64,000 nt of DNA from Anaeramoeba flamelloides. Its lineage: Eukaryota; Metamonada; Anaeramoebidae. Positions 23,100 through 36,500 of this stretch are shown here, piece by piece. Below the pieces are notes generated by a model that was not told where the DNA came from, did no database searches, and worked only from the letters and a program-made list of their open reading frames with translations. Position 1 is the first letter of the stretch, and the number at the start of each line of letters is the position of its first letter. The stretch spans positions 4,836,001 to 4,900,000 of the forward strand of contig JANTQA010000032.1 of the NCBI GenBank assembly GCA_027625915.1, given 5' to 3'. The translations under genes were made by a program, and so were the position numbers.

Positions 23100-23430
23100 T
23101 AATTAATGTTTTCGAAAAAAAGTTTTTTTTGGCAAAGGGAACCAAAAAAATTTTCAAAGAACAATTATTTTTTATAATGACCTTTGAAGAATAAATAAGA
23201 AATAAGTAGAATAATAAACATCAAAGAATAGTTGATATCCACCTGAAATAAAACTAATAAATAAATAGATATTTTCTTAAAAATAGAAAAAACTAAAATT
23301 CTTAGGTAATCTTTTGAGAAAAAAAACAAGGTTTATTTTGATCTTCCTATTGAAGATCAAATAAAATTCCAATAGAATTCAAAATGATTTCTCTACAATA
23401 ATTTTTACTGTTTCAATAACATAAAATATC
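23100..23430 (-). repeat. Dispersed repeat R2, copy b (inverted)
   Basis: Its reverse complement matches copy a (20640-20920) closely, including long shared runs such as CTATTCTTTGATGTTTATTA. Together, copies a and b form an inverted pair around RPN8 exon 3, about 2.1 kb apart. Confidence 0.75.
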
Positions 23431-24713
23431 ATGGGTTTTACCAAGTAAATATGTCCTTAATATTAAAAAGTAATATTTTTTTCTGTTTAATATTTTTCAA
23501 AATTTTGATTATAACTTAATTCGATTAACCACTGGAATAAAATTTTTTTAGAATAAAAACACTCTCGACTTTTGAATATCAAAAATATTTTTTTGAAATT
23601 ACTATGCACTTTTTTATTTTTTTGAAAAATTGGTGTTGAGAAAAGTTTGGAATCAAAGAATAAGTTAATATATTAAATTAGAATATTTTTTCTATGGAAT
23701 TTATCTTTTTTAAATAGCTTTTTGTTAATTTTTACCATTTAGAACTAAAAAAAACATTTGAAGACCAAATTAGTACCTTTTGTGAAAATAAAATTTCCAT
23801 AATTTTGAATTTGTTTTAGTAAAGGAGTTAAAATAAGATATTGTATATAAAAATATTGATAATTTCAAGTTTGAATTAGATCATTTTGGTAGAAAATGTT
23901 TTCAAGAAAAAGTTAAATGGAAACTTTATATATTTTTATTTTTTCATATAGTCTTTTTTAAATTTTTTAACTAAAATATTTTTCAATTTTACAATTTTGG
24001 TGTTTTTTTTGGTCTTGGGAGCATATGGGTCTGGAAATAAAATAAAAATTTGCAAAAGAATTACTGGTACATAAAAAAAAATAAAATCAAAAAAAAAGAA
24101 AAAAAAAGTAAAAAATGATTTCAATTTTGAAATATCCAAAATATTTTTTTTTTTTTTAATATCAATTCAAACGCTGTAAATACTATAGTTGATACACTTT
24201 ATTACTAGCCTCCCAACCTGTTGAATTAATATAGTTTCGAAATAATTTATTTAAAAAGATCATTAATTGACTCCGGTATAATTTCTTTGGACTTGAATCC
24301 ATCTTTCAAATAACATATCAAAAAAATAAATGTTTTTGACTATATAGAAAAAATTTTTACTTACCTGATCATTTTAAATATGGTTGGTTTTTCTGATTCT
24401 TTGAAAAGATGATTAAACATAGCTGTGAATTTAATTATTTCCCAAGTTGCTGGATTTAAAATGGGAATAATTTATAATTTGATTAAAAACTTTTTTTTCT
24501 ATAATATTTTTTAGAGTAAGTACATACTCAGTAAGGGTAATTTTTGAATGATAAAATATGTTGAGTTGGACATGGTGTGTTGAGTTAGTATCACAGGTTT
24601 AATTCAATAGATGTTTATACAATGTGAGAATATTTACAAGTATGGATTGACTAGGGTATATGGGGTGGATGTATGCAAGATTGAATATTAATATATTATT
24701 TTTACATATAATA
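23431..24713. other. AT-rich spacer, nothing recognised
   Basis: I see no gene. The frame at 23936-24139 (minus) is Phe/Lys-skewed without motif. Confidence 0.4.
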
Positions 24714-25245
24714 AACCATTTTTCAGTTAAGGGGGGAAGTCATTGCGGTGGGTCAATTACACATGTTTAAAGAGTTTGAATAGATATTAGAAGAAAAATA
24801 TTATTTTTTGATTTTTATCATTTTTTCACATTTTTTATACTTTTTTTTTTTTGATTTTTTTTTTTAAAACTTAATTCATTTAAAAATAACTTTTTCACCA
24901 ATAATTCAATTCATTTGGTATAAAGGTGTTATTCTAAAGTTATTGATAAAGTAAAAATTATTTTAGAGAAATCAATTTGATTTCTATTGGAATTTTATTT
25001 GGATCTTGAATAGGAAGATCAAAATGAGCATTATTTTTTTTTCTCAATAGTATCTAAGAATTTTAGTTTTTTCAATTTTGTAAAAATATCTAATTTTTTA
25101 TTAGTTTTATTTCAGGTGGGTATCAACTTTTCTTCAATGCTTATTATTCTACTTATTTCATAATTAATCTTCAAAGGTAATTTTTAAAAAATGTTTGATA
25201 TTTAGAAAAAATGTTGGTTTACTTTGACTGAAACTAAGTTTACAA
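24714..25245 (+). repeat. Dispersed repeat R2, copy c
   Basis: It aligns with copy a over its full length, starting at a TAATAAACC-like string and running to GTTGGTTTACTTTGACT. There are more differences than between copies a and b, so it is probably older. Confidence 0.7.
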
Positions 25246-26785
25246 TAATGATGAAATTTAAATTTAAAAAGTTTAGGTTCAATAAAATACAAGACAAAAA
25301 AAAATATTTCAGATCTGGAAGCAATGATTGCAATAAAATCAAAAAAAAAAACATAATAAAAATAATATATATAAGAAATAAAGAATGAAAATTTTTGAGT
25401 TTAATTTGCCCTTCTTTTCCTTACTGTGTTTGAAATTTAAAAGAAACAAATTTTCAACTGGTTTTCTTTTTTCCATTTTGAAAGTTTACTTTCGTTTTAG
25501 ATTCTTAGCTGATCCAATTTTAACTGTTATTTCGTAAATATGGGTATAGTCACTTACAACAAATTATCTCCATATCGACGGAATAACTTGGGAGGGAAAA
25601 GGATATTATGCAAGTGTACTTCTCTTGATTGAAAAAATTCAAATAACGAAAAAAATAATTCTACAGTATCTCTGTGCCAAAAAATACAATTCTCAAAAAA
25701 ACTGTTTCACAGATTACCAATTAGAAAAATTTAGACAATAAAAAATAAATACAGAGAATCTTAATCATACAAAATCCAATTAACAAAACAAAAAATCCAC
25801 AAAATGACTACTATAAAAATTCTATACAAAAAAAAAAGCTGAAAAGTTAAATCAAAAAAAAAATATTCATACATGGGGTCTCTAATTTCAAAATATAAAT
25901 AAAATAAAAAATTTAATGACTCACAAAGAAAAATTTAAAATTAATTACAAAAAAAAAACAATTTATCTCAATCTAACAATAATTCTTAAAACAAAAAAAA
26001 AGTTTAAAGAATCTCCAATTTCAAAAAATATAAAAATAAAAGAAATAGTTTAGCTGTCTTCCAAATGTCAAAAAATTCCACTAACATAAAAAAATCTCAA
26101 AAGATCTCATTGGCAAAAAATTCAATAAAAAAAAGTCTACAAAGAATCTCAATTCCAAAAAATCAAATTTAAAAAAAAAGTTTTCAATCTCTATGGGTAA
26201 AAAATACAATTAAAAAAGGGATCATATATTTCTTTTTAAAAGGGAGAAATTGAATAAAAAAAAATAATTTTTTTTATCTGTTATTATTTACAAAGGGTTA
26301 AATTTCTACAATTTGAAACAGTTTCTTTTCTTTGAGTGAACAATCAATTTAATACAATTTAATCAAAGTTGTGGATATTTTGTAACTCTCTAAATTTAAC
26401 AGAGTAGGGATTTGGTTATATTTTATGATAAAAAAACTAAATAGAAAAAAAAAATAATAATAAAAGCTTTCAAACTTCAACAAGTATCAAAGATCGATAT
26501 ATCAATTAATATACAGCTTTTTTCAAAATTAAATTTCTCAGCTTTTCAAATTGAAAATCATGTGTCACTCTTTAATGATTTTTTCTTCTACTATCCATTT
26601 TTTTCTTTGTTTAGTTTTCAGAGATAATGTTCAAAAGATGTTGGTTAGTTTTTAATTGGTGATATATGCTTATAAAAATTACTAAATTTTTTTTTATTTT
26701 GAAAAAAATTATTTTTCACTATAATAACCGGATCCTTAATAATAATCTTAAAAATATTATTGTAATTTGAGAAGATAGATAAAAC
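25246..26785. other. AT-rich spacer, nothing recognised
   Basis: A very A-rich stretch (about 25640-26260) is made of similar short units with CTC/TCTCAA and A-runs, possibly an old diverged satellite-like region. No gene is seen. Confidence 0.4.
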
Positions 26786-26786
26786 C

Positions 26787-26895
26787 GGGGGGGGGGGGGT
26801 AACACGGTTTTAAATAGGGAACCATTAATAGAACCTGGAAGTAAAAAGTAAAATAAATTAAAAGAAGAAACAAATTGTCATCAAATAATGATACA
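26787..26895 (+). repeat. Partial copy of the 18400-18620 repeat, headed by a G13 run
   Basis: The sequence after the G run, AACACGGTTTTAAATAGGGA and onward for about 90 bp, matches 18530-18620. A run of 13 G at 26787-26799 precedes it. Such a run is very unusual in DNA this AT-rich. Confidence 0.65.
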
Positions 26896-26994
26896 TTATA
26901 TTATTTTCAACCGAACAAACATACTCTGTTTTAGATCTACTTTCTTATTGAAATTGTTCAAGTGTTTTTGGTATTCGTAATAATTATTACAGTT

Positions 26995-27140
26995 AGTTCC
27001 ACTTTTAAAACAAACTTTGAACGAAAGTTAAGACATAAAAAAAATATCTTAAATTAAGGTACAAAATTCAAATTCGAGTAAAATAATTTTTTAAAAAAAA
27101 AATTAATAAATGTTCTTTAATTTGAGATTTTTTTATAAAA
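26995..27140 (+). mobile_element. MITE family 1, partial copy
   Basis: The left end AGTTCCACTTTTAAAACAAA and the interior match the element at 15621-15810. The right inverted end is lost or diverged. Confidence 0.6.
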
Positions 27141-27289
27141 TATTTTTCAAACAAAAGGGTACACCTCTCAAATCGTCAATACCATCAAATTTAATTGTTT
27201 ATAAGATAATTACTTATTGGTGATTTTAATTTTAATTATTCTTTTTTTCATTTTTTGCTTTTTTTATTTTTGGATATTGAACAGTTGGA

Positions 27290-27580
27290 AAATGAAAAAG
27301 CAAGATAAGAAGAAATCAATTTGGAAATAATCTACCAGTCTATAAATGGAAACAGTTTAAGTTTGATTTCGAATGAGCTAGAAATAGGAATTAAGAAAGA
27401 CCATTATTGGATTGATGCATGGAACAAAGAAAAGAGAAATAAAGAAAAAAGAATTCCAACAAAATAACAAGATGAATTGCGGCTTTATATTGAATATTAG
27501 ACTTTAAAGAACAAAAGTTTGACGTGTAAAGAATTATCAATAAAATGTTGAGAACTTTTTCCCAATTCGCCTTGTTCAAA
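27290..27580 (+). mobile_element. Possible decayed transposase fragment
   Basis: In the plus frames, short stretches read like a DNA-binding region of a Tc1-type transposase (for example DHYWIDAWNKEKRNKEKR, then LKNKSLTCKELSIKC). They are broken by in-frame stops. It lies about 150 bp from a family-1 MITE copy. The match is by feel only; a profile search is needed. Confidence 0.2.
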
Positions 27581-28970
27581 GGTTTTTATTGGGTTTATAA
27601 TTTTTTTCATTACAATTTACAAAATGAGATTTCTCATTTCATATAAAAAGGCACACGAATTTTTAAAATATTGAATTTTAATTTTTATTGTTTTGTTTTA
27701 ATGGGTTTTAAAGATTCTTTTGAGTGTTTTTTTAGGTTTTAAAGCGTTTCTTAGATTTTTGAATGATACTACAATTAATTTGATTCATTTATGAATAATT
27801 CTTAAAATTTTTTGTGCCCTTTTATTTGAAAAAGAGTTTACATTAAAGGAGGTTGAAATTTTTGGTCTTTTCAGTGGAAGTTATAGGAAATTTTTGAATA
27901 ATTGATCAAAGAAAAAGCCTTACCAATAGATCATATTATACAAACTATTATTGTGTTTTGTACTTCATTTTGTCTTTATTTATTTATTCTTTTTTTAGTT
28001 GATCTTGTTTTGGATTTTAAGTTATTTTCTCAATTTAAAATCGTGTTGGACATTTTGTCTCAAATCGTTATTTGTTTTTAAAATAATTGAATAATTATTG
28101 TTTTTCAATTTTGAGATCTTCAATTATTTTTCAAATAAGATCACCAAAATACTGCACACAATAATAAAAAAAATTGGATCGAAATTTCTTTCCACTTTTT
28201 TGAAATTCATTTAATCCAAAGAACAAGAGCACTGATATTTTTTAATTAATAGGTAATAGTTTTATTTGAAAACCCAAAACAATTTACTTCTTATTACTCT
28301 TCAGTGTAAAATAAATCAATCAAAATTTTCACTTAGCTTTCCAAAAGACACACATTCGAAGAATTATACAGTTAAAAAAACCCAACAAAGTCTCAATTCC
28401 CAAAAGGAAAAGAAAATAATTTACAGTGATCAAAATAATGCGTGCAAAAAGACTATAATCCGTGTTTCAAAATACTTCCCGTGCTTTTTTTCTTATTGTA
28501 CCAAGGTAACATCCGATCAACTGTACAATAGTATACCTAAGTTCAAATCAATTTTGAAAGTAAAGGTCTGGTTATTTTTATTAAAATTTAAATTATTAAT
28601 CTAAATAGTTGAAAATTTTCCAAAAATATTCTCAATTTTTTTTTTAATTTTTTTGTTTTTTTTGATGATTAAAAAATTTTTTCAAAAAAATTTACTATAT
28701 TTTTTGAGATAAATTTTCCACTTTGATACTTCATTATTCCAATTTATTTTTGAATAATAGAACTTTAAGAAACCAGTGCTATATTTTTGTAGGGTTTATT
28801 ATTGGTTTCCTTGATTGGGTACTGTATAGGTCTTCAATAACAAAAAAACACGCATTTTTATTTTGAATCAGATATTAAATTTTTTTACACACTTTATTTT
28901 GACTACAGTATTAAACGATCAAAGTCCCAAATTTAAAAAGGGGGGAAATCATAATTTAAACTGATTTTAA
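27581..28970. other. AT-rich spacer, nothing firm
   Basis: A 112-codon plus frame at 28266-28604 has a balanced Ser/Lys/Thr composition but no motif and no splice support. I do not call it a gene. Confidence 0.35.
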
Positions 28971-29695
28971 GGGACTAGCATCTACCAAGGAGAAGCCTAG
29001 GATCAAATTATGTTGTTATTGGACCAAATCACATTCGTGTTACATGGTTCAAATGTCTCTAAAAAATCGATTAGTCAAGTAGTAATATTTGTATATCTCA
29101 TCAATTAAAAATGATCTATGTATAAGTAAAAAACCCTGCAATTTCAGAATAAAATCTGCATTTCGCCATAAATTTAAAGGTTGAATTATCAATATTCAGA
29201 CTATAAACTGAAAAATATCTTTTTTAAACTTATGATGAAATGTAGATTGGTCATTAAAAAATTTAATTTTTTTAAAAAATATTTAAATAATTCACTTTGA
29301 GATTTTTTTGTCAAATTATTTCTCAAATCGGGGAAATATATTGATACCACAAGTAACTTTATCAAAAGCAAGCAAAACTAATCAGTCTTTGTGCTTTTAT
29401 TTTGATTATTATTGAGTTAATCTTTGAAATTTAAAAAATTATTAAAATAGTTATTTTTGGAAGCTCTAAATCTAAATTATTAAATACTTAGAATACTGTA
29501 TTTTGAGTTTCTATATTTAGATTTGGAAAAGGAATTAAAAAAAATTTCTTCAAAATGAAAATGTTTAATTGTGATCATTAGTAAAAAATGTAATAATTTA
29601 TTTTGCAATAAGATTTATAATAGATTTTTTAGAGCTATTCGAGCCATGGTACACTAATATCATTTACACCCAATTACAACATACTTTGATTATAG
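28971..29695 (+). repeat. Dispersed repeat R3, copy a (725 bp)
   Basis: It aligns end to end with 41807-42534, at an estimated 75-80% identity. It starts GGGACTAGCAT and ends near AATTATAG/TTATAG. A B-box-like GGTTCAAATGTC lies about 75 bp from the left end (AGTTCAAATGTC in copy b). This hints at a Pol III-transcribed origin, but no poly(A) tail or target duplication is visible. The two copies are direct repeats on either side of the RalGAP gene. Confidence 0.75.
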
Positions 29696-30545
29696 AGAAA
29701 TCTATTGTGAAGCTAATCCCTTAAAGAATTAAAAATTCAAATTGTTACATGATTTTAAAATCTTATTTTAAATAAAGCTGAATGAAAATTTTGGTGCACA
29801 TATTTTGGGGCAAATGGTAGTTGAAAAAAGCACAAAAACAAGTAGAAGTGATCTTTTGATCAGTCTAATTAAGCTTCCTTTTTAAAGATTGAGAAAAAAT
29901 ACTCTCTTTTTGATTTTATTGTTTAACAGTATCATAAATAACAATAAAAAAAAGGTAGAATAAATAAACTTAGGTTTCACAATTTTTAATTGATGTCTTC
30001 TGTTAGCGTATTTGTAAAAGAAAAAAAACGAAAATGAAGTGAATATTTTTTCCCTTTTATTCGACAACTAACCTGATTTCTTTAAAATTTAGATTTTTTA
30101 AAATAAAAAATAACATGGAACCTTAATTGTTCATCTCTTAATTGAAAATCTTTTGGATCCTTTTGGAAAAAGTAACTTCTAAAAACCAAATATTTTTAAA
30201 AGTGAAAATTCTCTTTGATAGAACTACACAAAACAAAAGAACAAGAAAAAAAAATTTAGTGAATTTTACAATTAAAACCAAATCACGATACTCTATTTAA
30301 AAAAAGAAAATTAAAGAATATTTGAGTCAAGTAACATCCCTTATAAAACCTATCTTACAAAAGTTTCAAAACTTCCAAAAACTGATTGTCAATTCAAAAA
30401 GCGAAAATGACTTGAGGAGGAAATTGAACTACAATTGGTCTAAAATGATTAGTTAGTGTCTTGTGAACTTAAATAAAATTGGATAAATCACAGATTTTTG
30501 GAATTATTTTTTCGTTTTTTTGATTGTTACTGTTACACCATTGAG
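29696..30545. other. Spacer upstream of the RalGAP gene
   Basis: AT-rich, with no recognisable promoter motif. The last 60 nt before the start codon contain a T-rich stretch and CACCATTGAG before ATG. Confidence 0.4.
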
Positions 30546-33500
30546 ATGTCCAAACAACAAACAAAAAAGTTAACAGGTTGGAATGAAAAAACAAAACCAG
30601 CCTTAAAAAGAATTCGATTTCTTTCTGAATACTTGGGTATTGCTTCTCTTATTCTTTCTTCAGATCATTAGCAAAACTGACAAAAATTAATAACAAAACA
30701 ATTTTTTAAAAAAAAAATTTTTTTTCTTATATTAAAAGCCCTCATTAGAGAAGAACAAGAAATTAGTTTTTTTCATGAAAACTATCAGGAAATCTACCCA
30801 GTGCTATCGAGTGCATTTCATGGACAAGAAGGATCCAGAAGAAAAAAGAGTAATTGAAAACAAAAAATATTTCCTGTCTTTTTTTTTTTTTTTTTTCAAA
30901 AATTTTAACCTTTGACTTTTGAATTTTTTTTTTCGAATTTTTAATTGACAAATAAAAATAGAAGTCAAACTTCCAAAAACAAGCGACTATAATGTTTTAT
31001 TTGCAATATTTGAAAAGTTACAATTGTTTTCAAAACAAGCCATCACTTTAAAATGGGAAAATAAAGGGTTTAGTAAGTATTTAATAATATTTCCAAATGC
31101 CACTTTTCTTCTGGTTTTTGTGAATTTTTTTACAAACCTTCTTCTTTTTCTTTATTTATCTTTTTTCCTTTTTCCTTTTTTCTTTTGATTTGATCTTTTT
31201 TATTTGTCTTCAAGCTGAATTAATTGAATTTCTTTGTAGCTTAGAAAATAAACCAAGTGTTCGAAAACGAGGGTTTAACCAATTCCTAATCTTTCTCGAC
31301 ATTATTGCCGAAAATGTTGAGGAAGCACAATTGGAGCTATTAAAAAATATCATTAGCTTTGAGCCTTTTCTCGCAGACTATCAATTGAACTCGGTCAGGT
31401 TAGCTACAAAACCTCTGAATAGTAAGTTTCTTCTTTTATACAGTCTTTTTAACTTTTTAGTACACAATTTTGTAATTGACACCAAACAAACTTTCTTCTT
31501 TTCGCTTCGATATTTTGTAAATGTTTCCAAATTACGAGTTTTTTTTTTCCAGTGTCCAGTTCTTGTGTAATCAGAGAAAGGAGAAAAATAATTGAATTTT
31601 TTCAAACAGGTATTGAACTTTAATTGAGGGATCAAAATTTTATCTCATTTTCTTTTTTTGATTTTCGATTTTCGATTTTTGACTTATTTTGAGAGTGAAG
31701 TTTCTCCAAAACTCAAAATGTGTTAAGTAACACATTAGCATCAAAAAGATAAAAATCAAAAGAGATTGGATAATTATTTTCAAAAAAAATACAGACCTCC
31801 TTTTGCAAATGTATTTTAACGATTTGTTTCCAAAAAAAAAGAACCTGAGTCAAATATTTTTACCATTAGAAGGGAACTGAACTTATGAAACCAAACTAAA
31901 ATTTTGACTTGTGTTTCATTATTAAATGGGAAAAAATTGATCAAGTTTTTTTTTTTTTTTTTGTTTTTTCGTTTACTTCTAATCTTTATTCAACAAGATC
32001 AATTTAAATCTAGTTCGATCGATGACAAATTCGAGTTTCTTAAATAGTGTTATTCAATAATAGTTCTCTTCTGTTTTTTTTAAAGCCAGAAGGATAACTG
32101 TGCAACAATAACTTGATTAAAAAAAAAAACCAAGATGAAAAGTTTTTCTCCTTTAATCTGAAAAATTCATTCTAGAAAATTAAGTTCTTCGATTCAATGC
32201 TTAATTGTCACAATTAAATTCAACTCTGAGAATGAAATTATCATTGATCAAATTTGTTCCTTTTTGTTTCAACAAAAACGTTTTTTCAAAAATTGTGACA
32301 AACACAAAATAATAAATTGAAAAAAATACTTTATCTTTACACAGCATTTTAAAATTTATAATTTTCAAAAAAAGACAATGGAAATATTAATAGGAAAGTA
32401 GAAAACTTAAAATTATTAGATACGAATCTAAATCAATTGAGAGAACGTCATAAAAATTCACAAAAAATTTGAAAAACAAAATTTTTGTAAAGGAAATGAA
32501 AAATCAATTTTTTGCTATTTCAGTTTCAATAATACAAAACATACCTTGAAAATAATGATTTATTTTTGTTTGGATCACAAATGGAAATATTTTGAGATCT
32601 CTTTTTCAAAAACAAGTGACAAAAAAAGAAAAATTTTACACATAAATAATTAATTTGCAGAATTCTGTAAAAAAAAAAGCCTAAACCACCTGAGCGATGA
32701 AAATAGTGGACCCGAAGCAATCTAAAATTTTATTTTTTACTCTTGTTTTCAAAAGGTTTTTACAAAGAACTGGTACATTTTCTTTAACAAAAAATCACAA
32801 AAAATGGAACAACTGTTGAAATTTGGAAAAATTTTTGTTTCAAAACAAACAATTCTTATTTTTTTAATTTTTTACTGAAAATATTGTTTAATTTTTATGA
32901 ATTATCAAAATGAAAATGTATCATAATATATTTTGAATTTTGAATTTTGAATTTGGTTAAATGGTGGGTCTTGGTATAGTAAACACCAAATCCATTTCAA
33001 AAATTGTGACAAACCCAAAATAATAAATTGAAAAAAAATATATATATATCTGTTAGTATTCAAGCATGATTAATTATTAAATCGTATTTGTAATTCACTT
33101 TTAGTAATCATTATAACAAATAAAAGCTTGAAAATTTTAACAAAATCAAAAAATTGAAAATCAAAAAGTAAAAAAAGTGAATCAAAATTTTTTTTGAGTT
33201 ATTATTACAGATTTTTGATTACTAAACTTTCAATCAAATAAGGTTAACAACAAAAGAATTTTTTTACTAAATAAATATCTGCATTTTCAAAAATTCAACT
33301 CATTTTTTTTTTTCTATACCAACAAGAATACACTCCACCAAAACAAAACAATTCTAAAACCTAAATTGAAATTAAACTGTCCTTTCTATGAGCTGATAAA
33401 ATAAATTTCTCTATTTTTTCACTTTCTTCATTCAAGAAAATACAAAATCTAACTACTACCAAACATTCAAGTACTAAAGGGTTTTATTTTTAAGAGTAGA

Positions 33501-36500
33501 TATAAAATTTCAAACTAACTAGAAAAAAAATAATCTTAAAAAATCAACCCCATTAATAAAAATGATTCCCAAATCCTCGATTTCTGTCAAAGATTTAATT
33601 TTTTAAAGAAAATTTAACTTCAAAAAAAAAAGCAATTAAATCCAGTTTTCCAGTCCTAGTCTCTAAATTAAATAACTTTTTTATCTTTTAGAATTGGAAA
33701 TTACTAAGATAGTTTTCAAAAAATTATTCCAAAAAAAATCAAATACCTTCTGATGTTTATTAAAATTGTATTGTTTCAAAACTTTTCTTTTTTCATTCCA
33801 GATCCTATTTTGGATCAATCGCCTTTGATCAAAAAAACCAATTACCTAAACTTTTTTAACCTTGTTAAATTCACATTTCAAAGAGCAACATTCATTCAAA
33901 TCCAAATTAATATGTTTTTATTTATATATCCAAAATAAATTATAAATTGTTTCAGTCTAATATTCTCTTTGAACATTTTTATTATTATTATTTTTTATTG
34001 ATCTGCAATTCTCATTCATTTTTTAATATTCAAATAAGAATCAATATTATTTATGGTGTTCCCAAAGTAGAAAATTAGAAAAAATAAAAAATACAAAAAA
34101 TGTAGTAAAAGACATATCGATTTTATATATTCAAATTATTAATTTTCAAGTAGAAACCTTATTTGAAAAATAATTTAATAGTATCTGAAGTTATTAATTT
34201 TAAGTTTATTACTGAATCTTTGGAATATTAATAATAATAAAAAAAAAAATAAGACATCTAAATAACTTTTTTAATTAAAATAATTGCTTAAAACTAACTA
34301 ATAAAAAACTTAAAACAAAAAAAAAAAAAAATTACACATCTAATAATAAAATAGTCCCAATAAAAGGCACTAACAAAAAGGAAGCTACAAAAAATACAAA
34401 AGAAGAGCGGCTTAATCTTTTTCTTAGTCTTCTAAAATTTATCACTGAAAAAACAGAAAAAAAAACCTTTTGGATTACAATTTTTTTTAAATGTTTTATT
34501 CCAACACTTTATCCAATTGTAGCTAGAGAAACAAATTTGATTAATGATGATATTCGTAAGATATTTTTCTTTTCTTTTCCTTCTTTCTTTTCTCTTTCTT
34601 TCTGTTTTTTTTTTTTTACCAGATCACAAAATAATTATTTTCTAGATTAAAATTTTCATATTATTCAAGCTTAAATAAATTAATTATTTGTATTTTTATA
34701 TAAAATTATCGGATCATCCTTCACATTATTATCATTTTAGTTTAAAAAAATTCAAGATATTTGTGGAATAATAAAATATTTAAAAATGAACACAAAAGAA
34801 AACATGAAATTTATTTGATTAAACATTTATAAAATAATTATTATTAAAGAATTATCAAACTCAGTAACCAATATAAAGATCAAATATTATTTTTAAAAAA
34901 AATTTATTTATTTTTTTTCATTCAAGATAACAACACTAGTATTATTTCTATGTGTCCTACTCTCGAACTGTGTATTAGAGATAATGTTGAATTGTGCATG
35001 TATGGAATTTGTTTCATGAATCAGATCCACTTAATAAATTGAGAGATATTTTGTTCGAATTTTTATTTAGACTTTAACTTTCCAAAAATATTTTCAATCG
35101 TGTGATTCCTATATTAATTAAAGTTTTCAGGAGTTTCAAACTTAGTTTTGGTTAAAATTGCGGCTAGTTGATTTTAGGATGTTATAAATAGGATAAAGAG
35201 TTTCAAAAATTGATATTTAGGGGTTTTGAATACAAAACCTAACAAATTGGTACTGAGTACTTTACTACTTTCCTTTATTTTCATTCATTGTAAAAAATTT
35301 TTTTTTACAATTATTAACTGAATTTTTGTTTTTATATTCATACACCAGATAAAATTTTTTTGTAAAAATAAATGATTTTGTTTCAAATTTGATCTTAAAA
35401 CCATAAAGTCTGATTTTTGTTTAAACTTAAAGATTTAATGAGATATTTTTTGCCAATATAAAAAAACCTATTTTAAAAATTGTGACTCACATGAAATAAT
35501 AGATTGAATATATATATATATATATATCTTTTGTATTCAAGAACAAATTATTAAATCTTTCTTAACAATTCACTTTTAAATCATTCCAAACATATAAAAA
35601 GGCTGATATTTTAAAAACTGTAAAAAATAAAATTAAAACTGAATAAAAATGTGAGTCATAATTTTTGAAATGAGAATTATCTATTATACATGAATTTTCA
35701 CTGAAAAGGGGGTTAACAAGAAAAATTTTTACTAATAAAAATATTATTTAAAGATATTATATTGTCTCAATTTTCTTAATGTTTATTTTTTTTTATTCAA
35801 TGTCGTTTTTTTTTTGTTTTTAAATTGACTGTCTTAAAAAAAGTACTAATAAATTCAAATAAAGACTTTCAAATTTTTGCTTCATTTTTTATTTGAGAAA
35901 TTTTTTTTACTCAGTTTTGAAAAAAGTATTTTCTTTGGTTTAAATGTTAAGAAACTTTGTTAAAATTAGTTAGATCTTCAAAATATTCTTTGTAAAGAAC
36001 TTTTTTAAACCTAAGTTATCAGATTTATGAAAAATGAACAAATAATTTTTTTTAAATTTTTAGGAACTTATTGTTATCAGATTACTAAGAAGTTGTAAAA
36101 AAAAAGATGAATTTTGAAAAAAATTGATTAAATTAGAAAAAAATTGACTAAATTAGAAAAAATTATTTTGTTCTACAAAATGAAAATTTATTTTGAAAAT
36201 AATATAATACAAAACACATACCATTTGTTTTATTTCATTGATTAAACTTGGTAATTGTAACTGAAAAAGAGTTTACATTCCAATATAATTATTTAGGGTT
36301 ATCCAAATAAAAAAAAAAAAAAAAAAAAAAAGAATTTATCAAAGCTTTACAAAAAAATGTATTTATACAGAATTTTTCATTTTTTTGAAATTATTCAAAC
36401 GAAAAATATAATTTACTCAAAAATTCAAAATAAAATTTTAAAAAATTGATGATTTGGGCAATAATTAATTTTCAAAATTATTTAATAATCTACAAAAATA

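Noticed and set aside
28266-28604. 112-codon plus-strand frame as a gene
   Set aside because: No motif, no splice support and no clear start context.
29040-29060. GGTTCAAATGTC as the B-box of a tRNA
   Set aside because: It lies inside dispersed repeat R3, and no cloverleaf forms around it.
33753-33938. Possible extra RalGAP exon (DPILDQSPLIKKTNYL...) after a CAG acceptor at 33801
   Set aside because: No donor in the needed phase exists, whereas exon 31215-31421 joins 34355-34555 directly in phase. A cassette exon is not excluded.
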